Source of the DNA: Chloroflexi bacterium HGW-Chloroflexi-10
GTDB lineage: Bacteria > Chloroflexota > Anaerolineae > Anaerolineales > Anaerolineaceae
Length of the DNA stretch: 64,000 nt
Assembly (NCBI GenBank): GCA_002840755.1
Contig: PHBZ01000001.1
Coordinates: forward strand, 124,001-188,000
Reading direction: 5' to 3'
The notes under the pieces are model-generated. The model was not told where the DNA came from, ran no database searches, and saw only the letters and a program-made list of their open reading frames with translations. Each line of letters begins with the position of its first letter. The first letter of the stretch is position 1. Below, one piece after another: positions 40,962-48,937 of this stretch. The position numbers and the translations under genes are program-made.

Positions 40962-41468
40962 ATGCACGAAAAAAGTATCGAATTATTAAATAAAGCTGTC
41001 GCAGATGAATTGACTGCTGTCCATCAATATATGTATTTTCATTTTCATTGTAATGACCAGGGTTATGACTTGTTAGCCATTCTTTTCCAACGTACCGCTA
41101 TCGAAGAGATGCTCCACGTGGAACGCCTGGCCGAACGGATCCTGTTCCTAAAAGGTGATGTTGAAATGGTTGCTTCCAAAGCTGTGGAGAAGCTCCACGA
41201 TGTTGGTGAAATGCTCAAACTGGCCCAAACCATGGAGGAATCCAGTGTGATGGATTACAACCGTTTTGCCAATGAATGCGCCGCTAACGCCGACTCGAAC
41301 ACCAAAAAATTGTTTGAAGACCTGGTCAACGACGAGGAACGTCATTACGATCAATTTGACACCGAAATGGACAATATCAAGAAATTTGGTGACCAATACC
41401 TGGTGCTGCAATCGATTGAACGCAGCCGCACCAACGCTGCAGGGCCGGCTCCCAGCCAGGCCGCCTAG
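40962..41468 (+). CDS. bfr: Bacterioferritin
   Basis: The 168-residue four-helix-bundle protein has the ferroxidase residues of bacterioferritin: glutamate in ADELTAVHQY (helix A), E-x2-H in EEMLHVERL with the methionine that in E. coli Bfr ligates haem between subunits (helix B), glutamate in MEESSVMDYNRF (helix C), and DEERHYDQFD (helix D). It oxidises Fe(II) and stores it as a mineral in a 24-mer. I start at the ATG at 40962 because AGGAAGGA lies just before it; an upstream ATG at 40938 overlaps that site. Regulation by iron or peroxide is suggested by the PerR-like box. Confidence 0.92.
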   Translation: MHEKSIELLNKAVADELTAVHQYMYFHFHCNDQGYDLLAILFQRTAIEEMLHVERLAERILFLKGDVEMVASKAVEKLHDVGEMLKLAQTMEESSVMDYNRFANECAANADSNTKKLFEDLVNDEERHYDQFDTEMDNIKKFGDQYLVLQSIERSRTNAAGPAPSQAA

Positions 41469-41770
41469 GATTTTACAATGCAAGCAAAGCCAGCCTTTTC
41501 ATTGGCTGGTTTTTTTATTATTTTTCCTGCCAGAAGCATGATCAGCAAACAGGCAGCAAAAACAAGTACAACAATCAGCAGATATTGCACCTGAAAATGC
41601 ATTCCCCAAAAGACATTTATCAGCACCATCGGCAAAGCCAGATTAACCACCAACTTTTTAAGATCAGCGATGGTTTTTTGATGAAAAAATTCCAATTTGT
41701 GTAAAATGGATCCCAGCAAAACAAGGATTATTACCGGCAGGGTAGTTGCAAAGGCAGATAAAGTTACCAC
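41465..41770 (-). pseudogene. AEC-family transporter, N-terminal fragment
   Basis: The minus strand encodes ATTLPVIILVLLGSILHKLEFF, then ADLKKLVVNLALPMVLINVF, the two conserved N-terminal elements of auxin-efflux-carrier (AEC) family permeases, and a third hydrophobic segment. The frame then stops at 41465. Family members are about 300 residues with ten helices, so this roughly 100-residue piece is truncated to three. The end coincides with the bfr terminator, so the loss of the 3' two-thirds probably accompanied arrival of the bfr locus or a deletion. A GTG near 41770 is a possible start; in-frame codons further upstream do not look like the family. Confidence 0.7.
41486..41518 (+). terminator. 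Rho-independent terminator of bfr
   Basis: GCCAGCC (41489-41495) pairs with GGCTGG (41504-41509), followed by TTTTTTTT. It lies 18 nt after the bfr stop and overlaps the 3' end of the truncated AEC transporter on the other strand. Confidence 0.88.
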
Positions 41771-41875
41771 GCTAATTATCCCCGGGGGAATAGCGTTATC
41801 GTTGAACGACAGTATGACACACCGAACTACCCGCAATCGAATGGATTGATGCAAGCTTTTTTATCTAAGCGAGAT

Positions 41876-42442
41876 TTAATAATCAGATGCGCCCATCTGC
41901 CAGCCGGTTGCCAATGCCCATTCCTCAGCGGCAAAATAGATCAGATCCACTGCCGGATCCTTGACTTCCGGGTACAAATCCGGGTTAGCCAGATGGGCAG
42001 CTAGGCGGCGTTTTAATTCCGCATACGCCTGCGCTGTGGCCGGGTGTGTTCGCAGATAATCGCGAAACAAAAGCGGGTAACGCTGGTTGGCACGTCCCAG
42101 AACACGCACATGCGTATTGGTACGACGCTGTCCCGTTGGGGGACGAAAAAAAAGTTTTTCCCACTCACTCGCCGGTCCCTGAAAAGCAGGAGGGCAATGA
42201 TCACGCCAGGTACCTTCCGCCAGTTGATACCCCAACGCCTGCATGCGCTGGATGAACTCGCCATCCAACGCACGCACGCTGATCTGAATATCAATTACAT
42301 CCTTGGCATCCAGTCCTGGTACTGAGGTAGAGCCAATATGGTCAATTCGCAAGGCCGTGTTTTCCAACCCCTTATGCAACACGGCCGCAATCTGTTGAAA
42401 TTCAATCGGCCAGCGCTCTTGATAAGCAATAATCTCTACCAT
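41876..42442 (-). CDS. GrpB-family (UPF0157) protein
   Basis: The 188-residue protein is a GrpB/UPF0157 member: HIGSTSVPGLDAKDVIDIQI (about residues 34-53) is the nucleotidyltransferase-like signature of the family, with the paired aspartates. KRRLAAHLANPDLYPEVKDPAVDLIY is the usual C-terminal part, and HVRVLG lies between. I begin at the ATG at 42442 with GGAGAG upstream; a longer frame would start at TTG. Some GrpB-like proteins are fused to dephospho-CoA kinase, but the stand-alone function is not established. It follows the tautomerase-like gene closely on the same strand. Confidence 0.9.
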   Translation of the reverse strand: MVEIIAYQERWPIEFQQIAAVLHKGLENTALRIDHIGSTSVPGLDAKDVIDIQISVRALDGEFIQRMQALGYQLAEGTWRDHCPPAFQGPASEWEKLFFRPPTGQRRTNTHVRVLGRANQRYPLLFRDYLRTHPATAQAYAELKRRLAAHLANPDLYPEVKDPAVDLIYFAAEEWALATGWQMGASDY

Positions 42443-42468
42443 TTCAATCTCTCCAATCATTCGACATA

Positions 42469-42840
42469 TCAATACAACTGCAAATGCCCTCCAAAAGCTA
42501 CTCGTCCGGCTGCTTCTTCCTCATAAAGTATATGGACATTCTCAACCGGACGGTCACAAACTGCAGCCAGCGCAAACGCCAACGATCGGGCTTCATCTTC
42601 GAGTTCTTCCGCTGGCCCACGCCGCCGCTTCAGGACCGAAACAAACACGGGAAATACCGCCGGCTGCGAGTCAGAATCATCTTCAGCATAGTATTCAGCT
42701 TTGATCGGAAAAAGCTTTACCCAGGTATGTCCTGGCAGCGCCTTTAACACTTTTGCTGCAGTCCTGGCCGCCTGTGCAGCCAATCCCTCGGGAAGTTCCT
42801 CGTTCGGTTTCAGAACAATTTGAATTTCAAGAATAGGCAT
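42469..42840 (-). CDS. Tautomerase-superfamily-like protein
   Basis: The 123-residue protein starts MPILEIQIVL with a proline at position 2, which would be the catalytic N-terminal proline after Met removal, as in 4-oxalocrotonate tautomerase and CHMI/MIF proteins. The C-terminal VENVHILYEEEAAGRVAFGG matches the second conserved strand-loop of that superfamily. A KRRRG region follows the central strand (PVFVSVLKRRRGPAEELEDEA). A tautomerase/isomerase activity is plausible but I cannot name the substrate. It lies upstream of grpB with 26 nt between stop and the grpB ATG, so the two share a transcript. Confidence 0.6.
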   Translation of the reverse strand: MPILEIQIVLKPNEELPEGLAAQAARTAAKVLKALPGHTWVKLFPIKAEYYAEDDSDSQPAVFPVFVSVLKRRRGPAEELEDEARSLAFALAAVCDRPVENVHILYEEEAAGRVAFGGHLQLY

Positions 42841-42895
42841 TGGTTTCCTTTATTTACAGTTGCGTAGTGGATCAGCTATATAATGCCCGAAGTCA

Positions 42896-42937
42896 CAAAT
42901 TGCGCTTTCCTCTTTAAGAAAAAAGGCGCAATTTTTG
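42896..42937 (+). terminator. Hairpin with T-tract in an intergenic region
   Basis: AAATTGCGC (42897-42905) pairs with GCGCAATTT (42927-42935) across a 21-nt loop, followed by TTT. It lies between the divergent tautomerase and DUF3105 genes, so no gene clearly ends here; it may be a leader structure or a relic. The surrounding 42841-43111 shows no convincing gene. Confidence 0.4.
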
Positions 42938-43111
42938 GCCATGACGGGTATAACATTCATTATTATGACATATTCTTGCTGCTTGAAGAAAATTCTGTAC
43001 CAAATCCCATTGGCAGTTTTGTAGAATCTTTCACACTAAATTATTTGATATCGAAGTATACGCGCGATATAGTAAAGCTACAAATACCATCTCCCTTAAA
43101 ATGAGGTTATC

Positions 43112-43696
43112 ATGAAAATAAAGAAGAAAAAACAGACCAGGAAACCTTCAACAACACTTTGGATGGTCAGTATACTGAGCGGATTAATAATCGTATTTAT
43201 TCTTGCACTCATCTTTAGCCAACCCCCAAAAGCTATCCCCGTCAGCGGCGGTCTGATGGGAACAGAGGTACGTATTGATTCTGCTGATCATGTCGTTGAA
43301 GGCAGTGATCCTGGGCCGTACTATTCCAACCCACCAGCCGGAGGTAAACACTATGCAAATGATTGGGAAGCCGGGTTTTATACTGGCGATGAACCCGATG
43401 TTCAGGTAGCCTATCCTGAAGGATATCTGGTGCACAACCTCGAACATGGCTATATTATTTTCTGGTATAACTGCGCTTTATCCGAAAACTGTGAGGTATT
43501 AAAATCTCAAATTCAATCCGTCATGGATGAATTTGGTAGTGTTAAACTGATTGCCTTCCCCTGGGCAGATATGGATACACCGCTTACACTGGTTTCCTGG
43601 GGGCGTATTCTCCCGCTAGAAACTATCGATCAGGACATTATGCGCCAATTCGTCCAAACCAACCGCAACAAAGCGCCTGAACCCAATATGCCATAA
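43112..43696 (+). CDS. Membrane-anchored DUF3105 protein
   Basis: The 194-residue product has a basic N-terminus, one hydrophobic anchor (about 17-37), and an external DUF3105 domain. YYSNPPAGGKHYANDWEAGFY and VHNLEHGYIIFWYNC are the conserved motifs, with histidines that could bind metal. DUF3105 proteins occur widely in Actinobacteria and Chloroflexota, often near copper or thiol-redox genes, but no function is established. GAGGT precedes the ATG. It is a single gene followed by a strong terminator at 43736. Confidence 0.92.
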   Translation: MKIKKKKQTRKPSTTLWMVSILSGLIIVFILALIFSQPPKAIPVSGGLMGTEVRIDSADHVVEGSDPGPYYSNPPAGGKHYANDWEAGFYTGDEPDVQVAYPEGYLVHNLEHGYIIFWYNCALSENCEVLKSQIQSVMDEFGSVKLIAFPWADMDTPLTLVSWGRILPLETIDQDIMRQFVQTNRNKAPEPNMP

Positions 43697-43735
43697 CGAT
43701 AGTTTTTTTGCTTGCCAAGTCATCATAACCAATTT

Positions 43736-43779
43736 ACAATGGATGGGCTGTCCCCAAAAAAGGGCGGCCCATCCATTGT
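43736..43779 (+). terminator. Rho-independent terminator after the DUF3105 gene
   Basis: ACAATGGATGGGC (43736-43748) pairs with GCCCATCCATTGT (43767-43779), extended by GTCCCC/GGGCGG with one mismatch around AAAAAA. A TATTTATTTTCTT run follows. Confidence 0.85.
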
Positions 43780-43825
43780 ATTTATTTTCTTAACTTCATT
43801 CTTTTAAAAAAACTGCAACGAGACT

Positions 43826-44749
43826 ATGCTTACACAAAACAATATTCTGGACATTTTTCTCCTCAGCCTGATCGCCGGGTTGGGAACCGGGCTAGGCGGG
43901 TTAATAGTCCTGATCCGCAAACCCGGACGGCGCTCTTTTGGTTTTTTTATGGGCTTTGCCGCTGGGGTAATGATCAGCCTTTCTTTTTTGGAACTGGTTA
44001 ACGAAGCATGGCAAATGCAAGGTTATATCACCGCCACCATCGGTTTTGGTGGTGGTGCTTTTTTTATGTTCCTGCTCGATTTCTTCGCGCCGCACATGCG
44101 CTTTGGAGAGCAGGAAATCCGCCACCAGGAGCAGCCGCAAGCGCCAATCGAACCTTTTCTGTGGCGGCCGCGTTTACGGCATCAACAGACATCGGTAGCC
44201 CAATCGTCTGCTACCATCACTTCGAATCCATTTTGGCACCCGCGCGCGCAATTCCGTAAACTGAATCATCGCTGGATGCAGCGCAACCATATAACCAATC
44301 GTAAATTGCTTAGAACCGGATTGTTATTGGCAATTGGCATTACCATTCACAATATTCCCGAAGGTTTTGCCGTGGGAGCAGGCTACATGCACGCGCCCAA
44401 ATTCGGTATTTTTATTGCCATCGCCATCCTTTTACATAATATTCCGGAGGGAATCGCCACCGCGCTGCCACTATGCAGCAGCGGAGTATGCCGCTGGGAT
44501 GCCTTTAAAGTCGCTCTCTTTTCCGGCCTGGTGGAACCCATTGGCGCATTATTGGCCACGCTGTTCCTTACCAGTTTTGAAGGTCTTATCCCCGGTGCTC
44601 TGGCCTTTGCTGGCGGCGTGATGATGTTTATCACATTGGATGAATTGATTCCCACCGCCCGCGAACACGGCCACCAGCATGCCACGGCCATTGGCATTAT
44701 TCTGGGTTCCATCTTTGTTTTTCTTTTATCAGGAATTTTTGGAGTATAA
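43826..44749 (+). CDS. ZIP-family metal transporter
   Basis: The 307-residue protein has about eight hydrophobic segments and the two ZIP signature helices, ITIHNIPEGFAVGAGY (about 170-185) and ILLHNIPEGIATALPL (about 200-216), whose histidine, asparagine and glutamate residues form the binuclear metal site. A histidine- and arginine-rich cytoplasmic loop (about 95-155) is typical. It should import Zn(II), Fe(II) or similar divalent metals. The exact metal cannot be fixed. It is followed 2 nt later by a histidine-phosphatase gene, and then by a DUF218 gene, forming a probable operon. Confidence 0.93.
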   Translation: MLTQNNILDIFLLSLIAGLGTGLGGLIVLIRKPGRRSFGFFMGFAAGVMISLSFLELVNEAWQMQGYITATIGFGGGAFFMFLLDFFAPHMRFGEQEIRHQEQPQAPIEPFLWRPRLRHQQTSVAQSSATITSNPFWHPRAQFRKLNHRWMQRNHITNRKLLRTGLLLAIGITIHNIPEGFAVGAGYMHAPKFGIFIAIAILLHNIPEGIATALPLCSSGVCRWDAFKVALFSGLVEPIGALLATLFLTSFEGLIPGALAFAGGVMMFITLDELIPTAREHGHQHATAIGIILGSIFVFLLSGIFGV

Positions 44750-44751
44750 CC

Positions 44752-45372
44752 ATGCAAGAGTTGTTCATTACCTTCATGCGCCATGGCCGCTCGCGCGCCG
44801 ATGATGAAAACGTTCACGAAGGGCGCTACGACTCCCCCCTGACAGCTGTAGGGGAACAGCAAGTCCAAACCCGTGCCCGGGGCTGGTTGAAATGCGGGGT
44901 CACCTTTGACCATATCGTGTGCAGTCCGTTGCTGCGCGCCAGACGTACTGCCGAGATCATTGCCGCCGCGCTGCAGTTGCCACTGAAGAATGACCCGGAT
45001 TGGATGGAAATGGACAACGGTTCGTTGGCCGGCCTTTCCCATGAGGTGGCCTTACAGCGTTTCCCGGTGCCGGATTTTCGTAATCCTTATGAAGCAATGG
45101 CAGAATCTGGGGAAAGCGAATGGCAGCTGTACAATCGCGCCACCCAGGCGTTGGAGCGCGTCATTCGTCAGGGCATCGCATCCACACTGGTGGTCTCCCA
45201 TGGTGCTGTTCTGAATGCTGCTTTCCGTGGCATTGTCGGGGCCCAGCCGCCGGTAAACAATGCCGGGGTATTTTTCGCACTGGGTGATACCGGTTACCTG
45301 CGCTGCCGCTACCGTCCCGCCAAACACCAATGGTTAATTCTGGAGTTAAATCCCGGTTTCAAGTGCCCATAA
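44752..45372 (+). CDS. Histidine-phosphatase (phosphoglycerate mutase-like) protein
   Basis: The 206-residue protein has the histidine phosphatase core: MRHGRSRADDENVHEGRYDSPLT with the RHG catalytic histidine (about residues 8-10), CSPLLRARRTAEI, and the second catalytic histidine in LVVSHGAVLNAAF (about 144-156). The family includes phosphoglycerate mutases, cobalamin phosphatase CobC and broad-specificity phosphatases; this small single-domain form is likely a phosphatase of unknown substrate. The Glu of the acid pair is visible in WMEMDNG (the LxExxxG position). It overlaps the next gene by 10 to 43 nt depending on that gene's start. Confidence 0.92.
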   Translation: MQELFITFMRHGRSRADDENVHEGRYDSPLTAVGEQQVQTRARGWLKCGVTFDHIVCSPLLRARRTAEIIAAALQLPLKNDPDWMEMDNGSLAGLSHEVALQRFPVPDFRNPYEAMAESGESEWQLYNRATQALERVIRQGIASTLVVSHGAVLNAAFRGIVGAQPPVNNAGVFFALGDTGYLRCRYRPAKHQWLILELNPGFKCP

Positions 45373-45977
45373 AAACTGCACTCACACCTAAAAATATCCG
45401 TTCTTTGGTTCAGACCCTCATATGGGGTACATTAAGCGTTATCATCATCATGGCGATCTACCTGATGATCGACGGCCTGACCAACCGATTTGGGTATGCC
45501 GATCTGGCTGTGGTGCCAGGCACCACCGTCAAAAAAGATGGCACCCCTTCAGCCAGCCTGCAAGCACGGCTGGACAAAGCCATTGAGGTGTATCAGGCCG
45601 GATGGGTAAAGAACATCCTTGTCAGCGGTGGAGTCGATAAAAAAGGGATGGACGAGGCCGTTGCAATGAAACGCTATCTGGTCGAGGCTGGTATTCCGGC
45701 CGGAGTCATCTGGGTCGATTCAATGGGGAATAATACATACCTCACGACGCAGCACAGCGCCATTCTAATGAATGAACAGGGATGGGGCAGCGCTCTGGCC
45801 ATCTCCCAGTATTATCATGTGCCGCGTACCCGCCTGGCGCTGCAACGCTTTGGAATTAACCCAGTCTATGCTGTTCGCGCTGATGGTTTCAGCTGGCGCG
45901 GGATCACCTTTTTGGCCCGCGAAGTGATTGCCTATCCGTCCTATTGGTTGAGATCTTATCTGCTGCCGGAAAGTTAA
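45330..45977 (+). CDS. DUF218 (SanA/YdcF-like) membrane protein
   Basis: The product is up to 215 residues with one hydrophobic anchor (about 28-48) followed by the DUF218 domain: ADLAVVPGTTVKKDGTPSAS with RLDKAIEVYQAG, then ILVSGGVDKKGMDEAVAMKR, WVDSMGNNTYLTTQHSA and ISQYYHVPRTRLALQRFG. SanA of enterobacteria affects envelope permeability; YdcF binds SAM. The start is uncertain: the frame is open from an ATG at 45330, 43 nt inside the preceding gene, while a GTG at 45363 overlaps the preceding stop more normally. I give the longer form. Role in envelope function inferred from the family. Confidence 0.85.
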   Translation: MVNSGVKSRFQVPIKTALTPKNIRSLVQTLIWGTLSVIIIMAIYLMIDGLTNRFGYADLAVVPGTTVKKDGTPSASLQARLDKAIEVYQAGWVKNILVSGGVDKKGMDEAVAMKRYLVEAGIPAGVIWVDSMGNNTYLTTQHSAILMNEQGWGSALAISQYYHVPRTRLALQRFGINPVYAVRADGFSWRGITFLAREVIAYPSYWLRSYLLPES

Positions 45978-46180
45978 TACCCGATACACTATCAAAAAAC
46001 AAGCCCAGCCCGAATCAAACCCAAGAAATGTCATTAACCCGTAAATAATATATAAAATTCAAAATTTAATTCCTCATTTAAGATCCATACCATTTTCTAC
46101 CTAGTATAATAGAAGGTATAAGAACAATAAGGCGGGGTCAAACGTCTCTGTCTTCAACCACTTTTCCGAAAGACTAAACA

Positions 46181-47119
46181 ATGAAAAAACTCACCACACA
46201 GATAATCATCGCTTTATTACTATTGCCTTTTGTCTGGCATACAGTAATGGCAGTGCAGGTGCCATCCGGCGATTCTACATCCAATAATTTGCAGGTGGAA
46301 AACGCATTGCAAATTCAAGAAAAGTCTCAGGATATCATCAACTCAATTCCACCAAACAATAAATTTCCAGCAGCAAACAGTACCACTTCGGAAAGTATCT
46401 TCCTGCCACTGGTGCTTAAAAACACAACATCTGGAACCATATTTGGCTCGGTAACATTCAATGGAACACCCATTGAGAATATTTCATTGCAATTACGCTT
46501 CTTTGATGGAACAAATTGGTCCACACTTACCACTACCAATACTACGGCAAACGGTTCGTTTATATTTCGGCATATTCCGGGTTTAGCCTCTGGGCAAAAG
46601 TATTATGTACTTTATCAGAATCCTTCTGTAACAATAGAAGAAGACAAATTATTTGCATGGAATACGCGTGCCTTGACTGCATATAATAGTGACCAGCATA
46701 TTGAAATTGGAAACTTTGATATTGCAAACATCGTTATCACTTCACCTAACACCGATACATCAGTCGCACTACCCAGCACTTTCCTGTGGGTTACCCGGCC
46801 TGCCACACCAAACGATTCCTATGCGTTTAATATGTATAAGCCAGTCGATATAAATCCATTATTTATTACAAATCCGCCGCTCGGGTATGTAAACAGTTTT
46901 ACGTTAGAAAGTTTGCCTGCCGGGTTTAACACAAATACTACATACTTTTGGGAAGTATATACTTACAGCGCTGACGGTGGTTATGGTATCTCTAATAAAA
47001 TTTTTAAGATTACTTTTTTGAATACCGGCAAAAGCATTGATAATCCAACCGAGGTATTCAATGACAAATTATTACCCCAAAACGAGGATCTCAATTCCTT
47101 TCGTCGCCCAAGTCCTTAA
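46181..47119 (+). CDS. Secreted protein with internal LP-type motif and Ig/transthyretin-like domains
   Basis: The 312-residue product has a Sec signal (QIIIALLLLPFVWHTVMA). Residues 70-78 read SIFLPLVLK, the same motif found at the very C-terminus of seven other secreted proteins in this window, but here it is internal. It is followed by a carboxypeptidase-regulatory/transthyretin-like domain (GTIFGSVTFNGTPIENISLQ, about 84-165) and a fibronectin-like domain (about 175-290). The first 30 residues resemble those of the subtilase encoded next (47229). A promoter-like TATAAT lies at 46105-46110. The function is unknown; it should be exported. Confidence 0.75.
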   Translation: MKKLTTQIIIALLLLPFVWHTVMAVQVPSGDSTSNNLQVENALQIQEKSQDIINSIPPNNKFPAANSTTSESIFLPLVLKNTTSGTIFGSVTFNGTPIENISLQLRFFDGTNWSTLTTTNTTANGSFIFRHIPGLASGQKYYVLYQNPSVTIEEDKLFAWNTRALTAYNSDQHIEIGNFDIANIVITSPNTDTSVALPSTFLWVTRPATPNDSYAFNMYKPVDINPLFITNPPLGYVNSFTLESLPAGFNTNTTYFWEVYTYSADGGYGISNKIFKITFLNTGKSIDNPTEVFNDKLLPQNEDLNSFRRPSP

Positions 47120-47228
47120 CCAGGCACTCAAAATCAACGGGTGCACAGCGAGTTTAGCCTAACTGAATTGGTTACTTCAACTATGTTATGAATCCATTCC
47201 TCTTTTTACGAAAGGTAAAGGTGCCGCT

Positions 47229-48866
47229 ATGAAAAAAATATCAATGCAAATCATGGTAGCAATATTGCTGCTGCCGTTTTTCTGGCAAACTGTTCGTGCT
47301 TCGCAAATGGCACAAAACGGCATGGCTGACATTGACCCTCAGGTAACAGCAGCCTTGGCGCAGGATTCCAGTGTGCGGGTGATCGTCAATCTGGTTGAAC
47401 CGGAAAATCAGTTCTCCAAAACTGCCACCGCGCAAAATATTGCTTCCACCCAGCAAGCCGTTTTGCAGGAACTCCCCAATGCGGATTTCAAGTTAAGGCA
47501 TCAGTTTTCTTATATAGCGGCATTTTCCGGTGAAGTTTCCCGGGCTGGCCTGAATAAATTATCCAAAAGCTCGTGGGTAGCGTCAATCCAGTTGGATGAA
47601 CCCACTACCATAAGCGATACATCCAGCCTGACCGGCCTTCAGGCGGATATTGTCCAGAACAATTACGGCATCACCGGGAATGGCGTCACCGTGGCAGTGG
47701 TAGATACCGGAATCGATCTCGATCATCCGGATTTCAGCGGCAGGATCGTTGCCCAGCAATGTTTTACCGACGGTAACTGCCAACCTTATAACACCAACCA
47801 ATCCGCTAATGGCGATGATCTGCAAGGGCATGGAACCAACGTTGCCGGGATCATCGGATCAAGCGGAGCCGTTTCTGTAACCACGCTTGGATTTGCTCCG
47901 GACGTGGATCTGGTATCTGTACGGGTGTTGGACGCAGATGGTTCCGGCTGGTTAAGCGATTGGGTCGCCGGCCTGGATTGGATCTATGCCAATCTGGGTA
48001 CCACGCCGGTGGATATTATCAATATGAGTCTGGGTACCTATCAACTTTACCCCAGTAATTGCGATGGCGATCAGTCTGCCGTTGCCAGTATCACCAGCCA
48101 GCTCACCGCAGCCGGTGTGACAATTTTTGCAGCCACCGGCAATGCTGGTTCCAGCAACAGTGTTTCTTCCCCGGCCTGCAATTCCAATGTAATTGGCGTG
48201 GGAGCAACCTATGATGCAAATATAGGCGGTATAACCTGGTATGATTCCGGTTGTACCGACTCTGACACTTATTGGGATAAAGTGACTTGCTTTACCAACA
48301 GCCACCAGACCATGCTGGATATATTGGCACCGGGAGCGCTCATCACCTCTTCAGGGATGGGTGGCGGCACATCCACCTTTGGCGGCACGTCCCAGGCCTC
48401 GCCCACCGCAGCCGGAGTAGCTGCCCTGATGCTGGAACAAAACCCCAATCTGACGCCGGCACAAATTTTACAGACCATGCAGGCGACCGGTGTCAGCCTG
48501 ACTGACCCGAAAAATGGACTTTCTTTTAAGCGCATTAACGCACTCAACGCAATCCTGACGCAGACACACGTTGCCATCCAAAGGGCGCCTTTTGGGATCA
48601 TTAACCAACCCAATACTTTCACAGCAGTCATCGAACCATTTAATGCGTCTTTACCAGCCACCTATACCTGGAAAAGCGCCGGATTCGCGGATATTGTTGT
48701 CACCAATCCGACCAACAAGACGGCTGCCTATACTTTCACTACACCCGGCGTCAAATTGATAACATTAACCGTGCAATATGCCAGCGGGCAATTTGTAGCA
48801 ACCAGCAACTTTATGGTGTATACCGCACCTCCCAAAGTTGTATATTTGCCGCTGTTACTGAAATAA
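47229..48866 (+). CDS. Secreted subtilisin-like serine protease (S8) with LP-type tail
   Basis: The 545-residue protein has a Sec signal (about 1-25), an inhibitor I9-like propeptide (about 35-115), and an S8 catalytic domain. The triad is Asp in VAVVDTGIDLDHPDF (about 158), His in GHGTNVAGIIG (about 200) and Ser in GGTSQASPTAAGVAAL (about 388), with the oxyanion Asn in FAATGNAGS. A PKD-like beta domain follows (about 455-530), and the end is PKVVYLPLLLK. It would be secreted and matured by propeptide removal, and could process other exported proteins. Its signal region resembles that of the gene just upstream, suggesting a shared 5' end by recombination. Confidence 0.92.
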   Translation: MKKISMQIMVAILLLPFFWQTVRASQMAQNGMADIDPQVTAALAQDSSVRVIVNLVEPENQFSKTATAQNIASTQQAVLQELPNADFKLRHQFSYIAAFSGEVSRAGLNKLSKSSWVASIQLDEPTTISDTSSLTGLQADIVQNNYGITGNGVTVAVVDTGIDLDHPDFSGRIVAQQCFTDGNCQPYNTNQSANGDDLQGHGTNVAGIIGSSGAVSVTTLGFAPDVDLVSVRVLDADGSGWLSDWVAGLDWIYANLGTTPVDIINMSLGTYQLYPSNCDGDQSAVASITSQLTAAGVTIFAATGNAGSSNSVSSPACNSNVIGVGATYDANIGGITWYDSGCTDSDTYWDKVTCFTNSHQTMLDILAPGALITSSGMGGGTSTFGGTSQASPTAAGVAALMLEQNPNLTPAQILQTMQATGVSLTDPKNGLSFKRINALNAILTQTHVAIQRAPFGIINQPNTFTAVIEPFNASLPATYTWKSAGFADIVVTNPTNKTAAYTFTTPGVKLITLTVQYASGQFVATSNFMVYTAPPKVVYLPLLLK

Positions 48867-48937
48867 TTATTTCTCTGGAAGGTTGCCAGAATTACCCGCG
48901 GCCTATTATTGGAAATCTGCTCAATAAAAAAAGCGAT

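Noticed and set aside
42883..43104. Open frame of 73 codons starting MPEVTNCAFLF between the tautomerase-like and DUF3105 genes
   Set aside because: It spans a hairpin, has no ribosome site or recognisable domain and is AT-rich like the intergenic sequence; judged non-coding.
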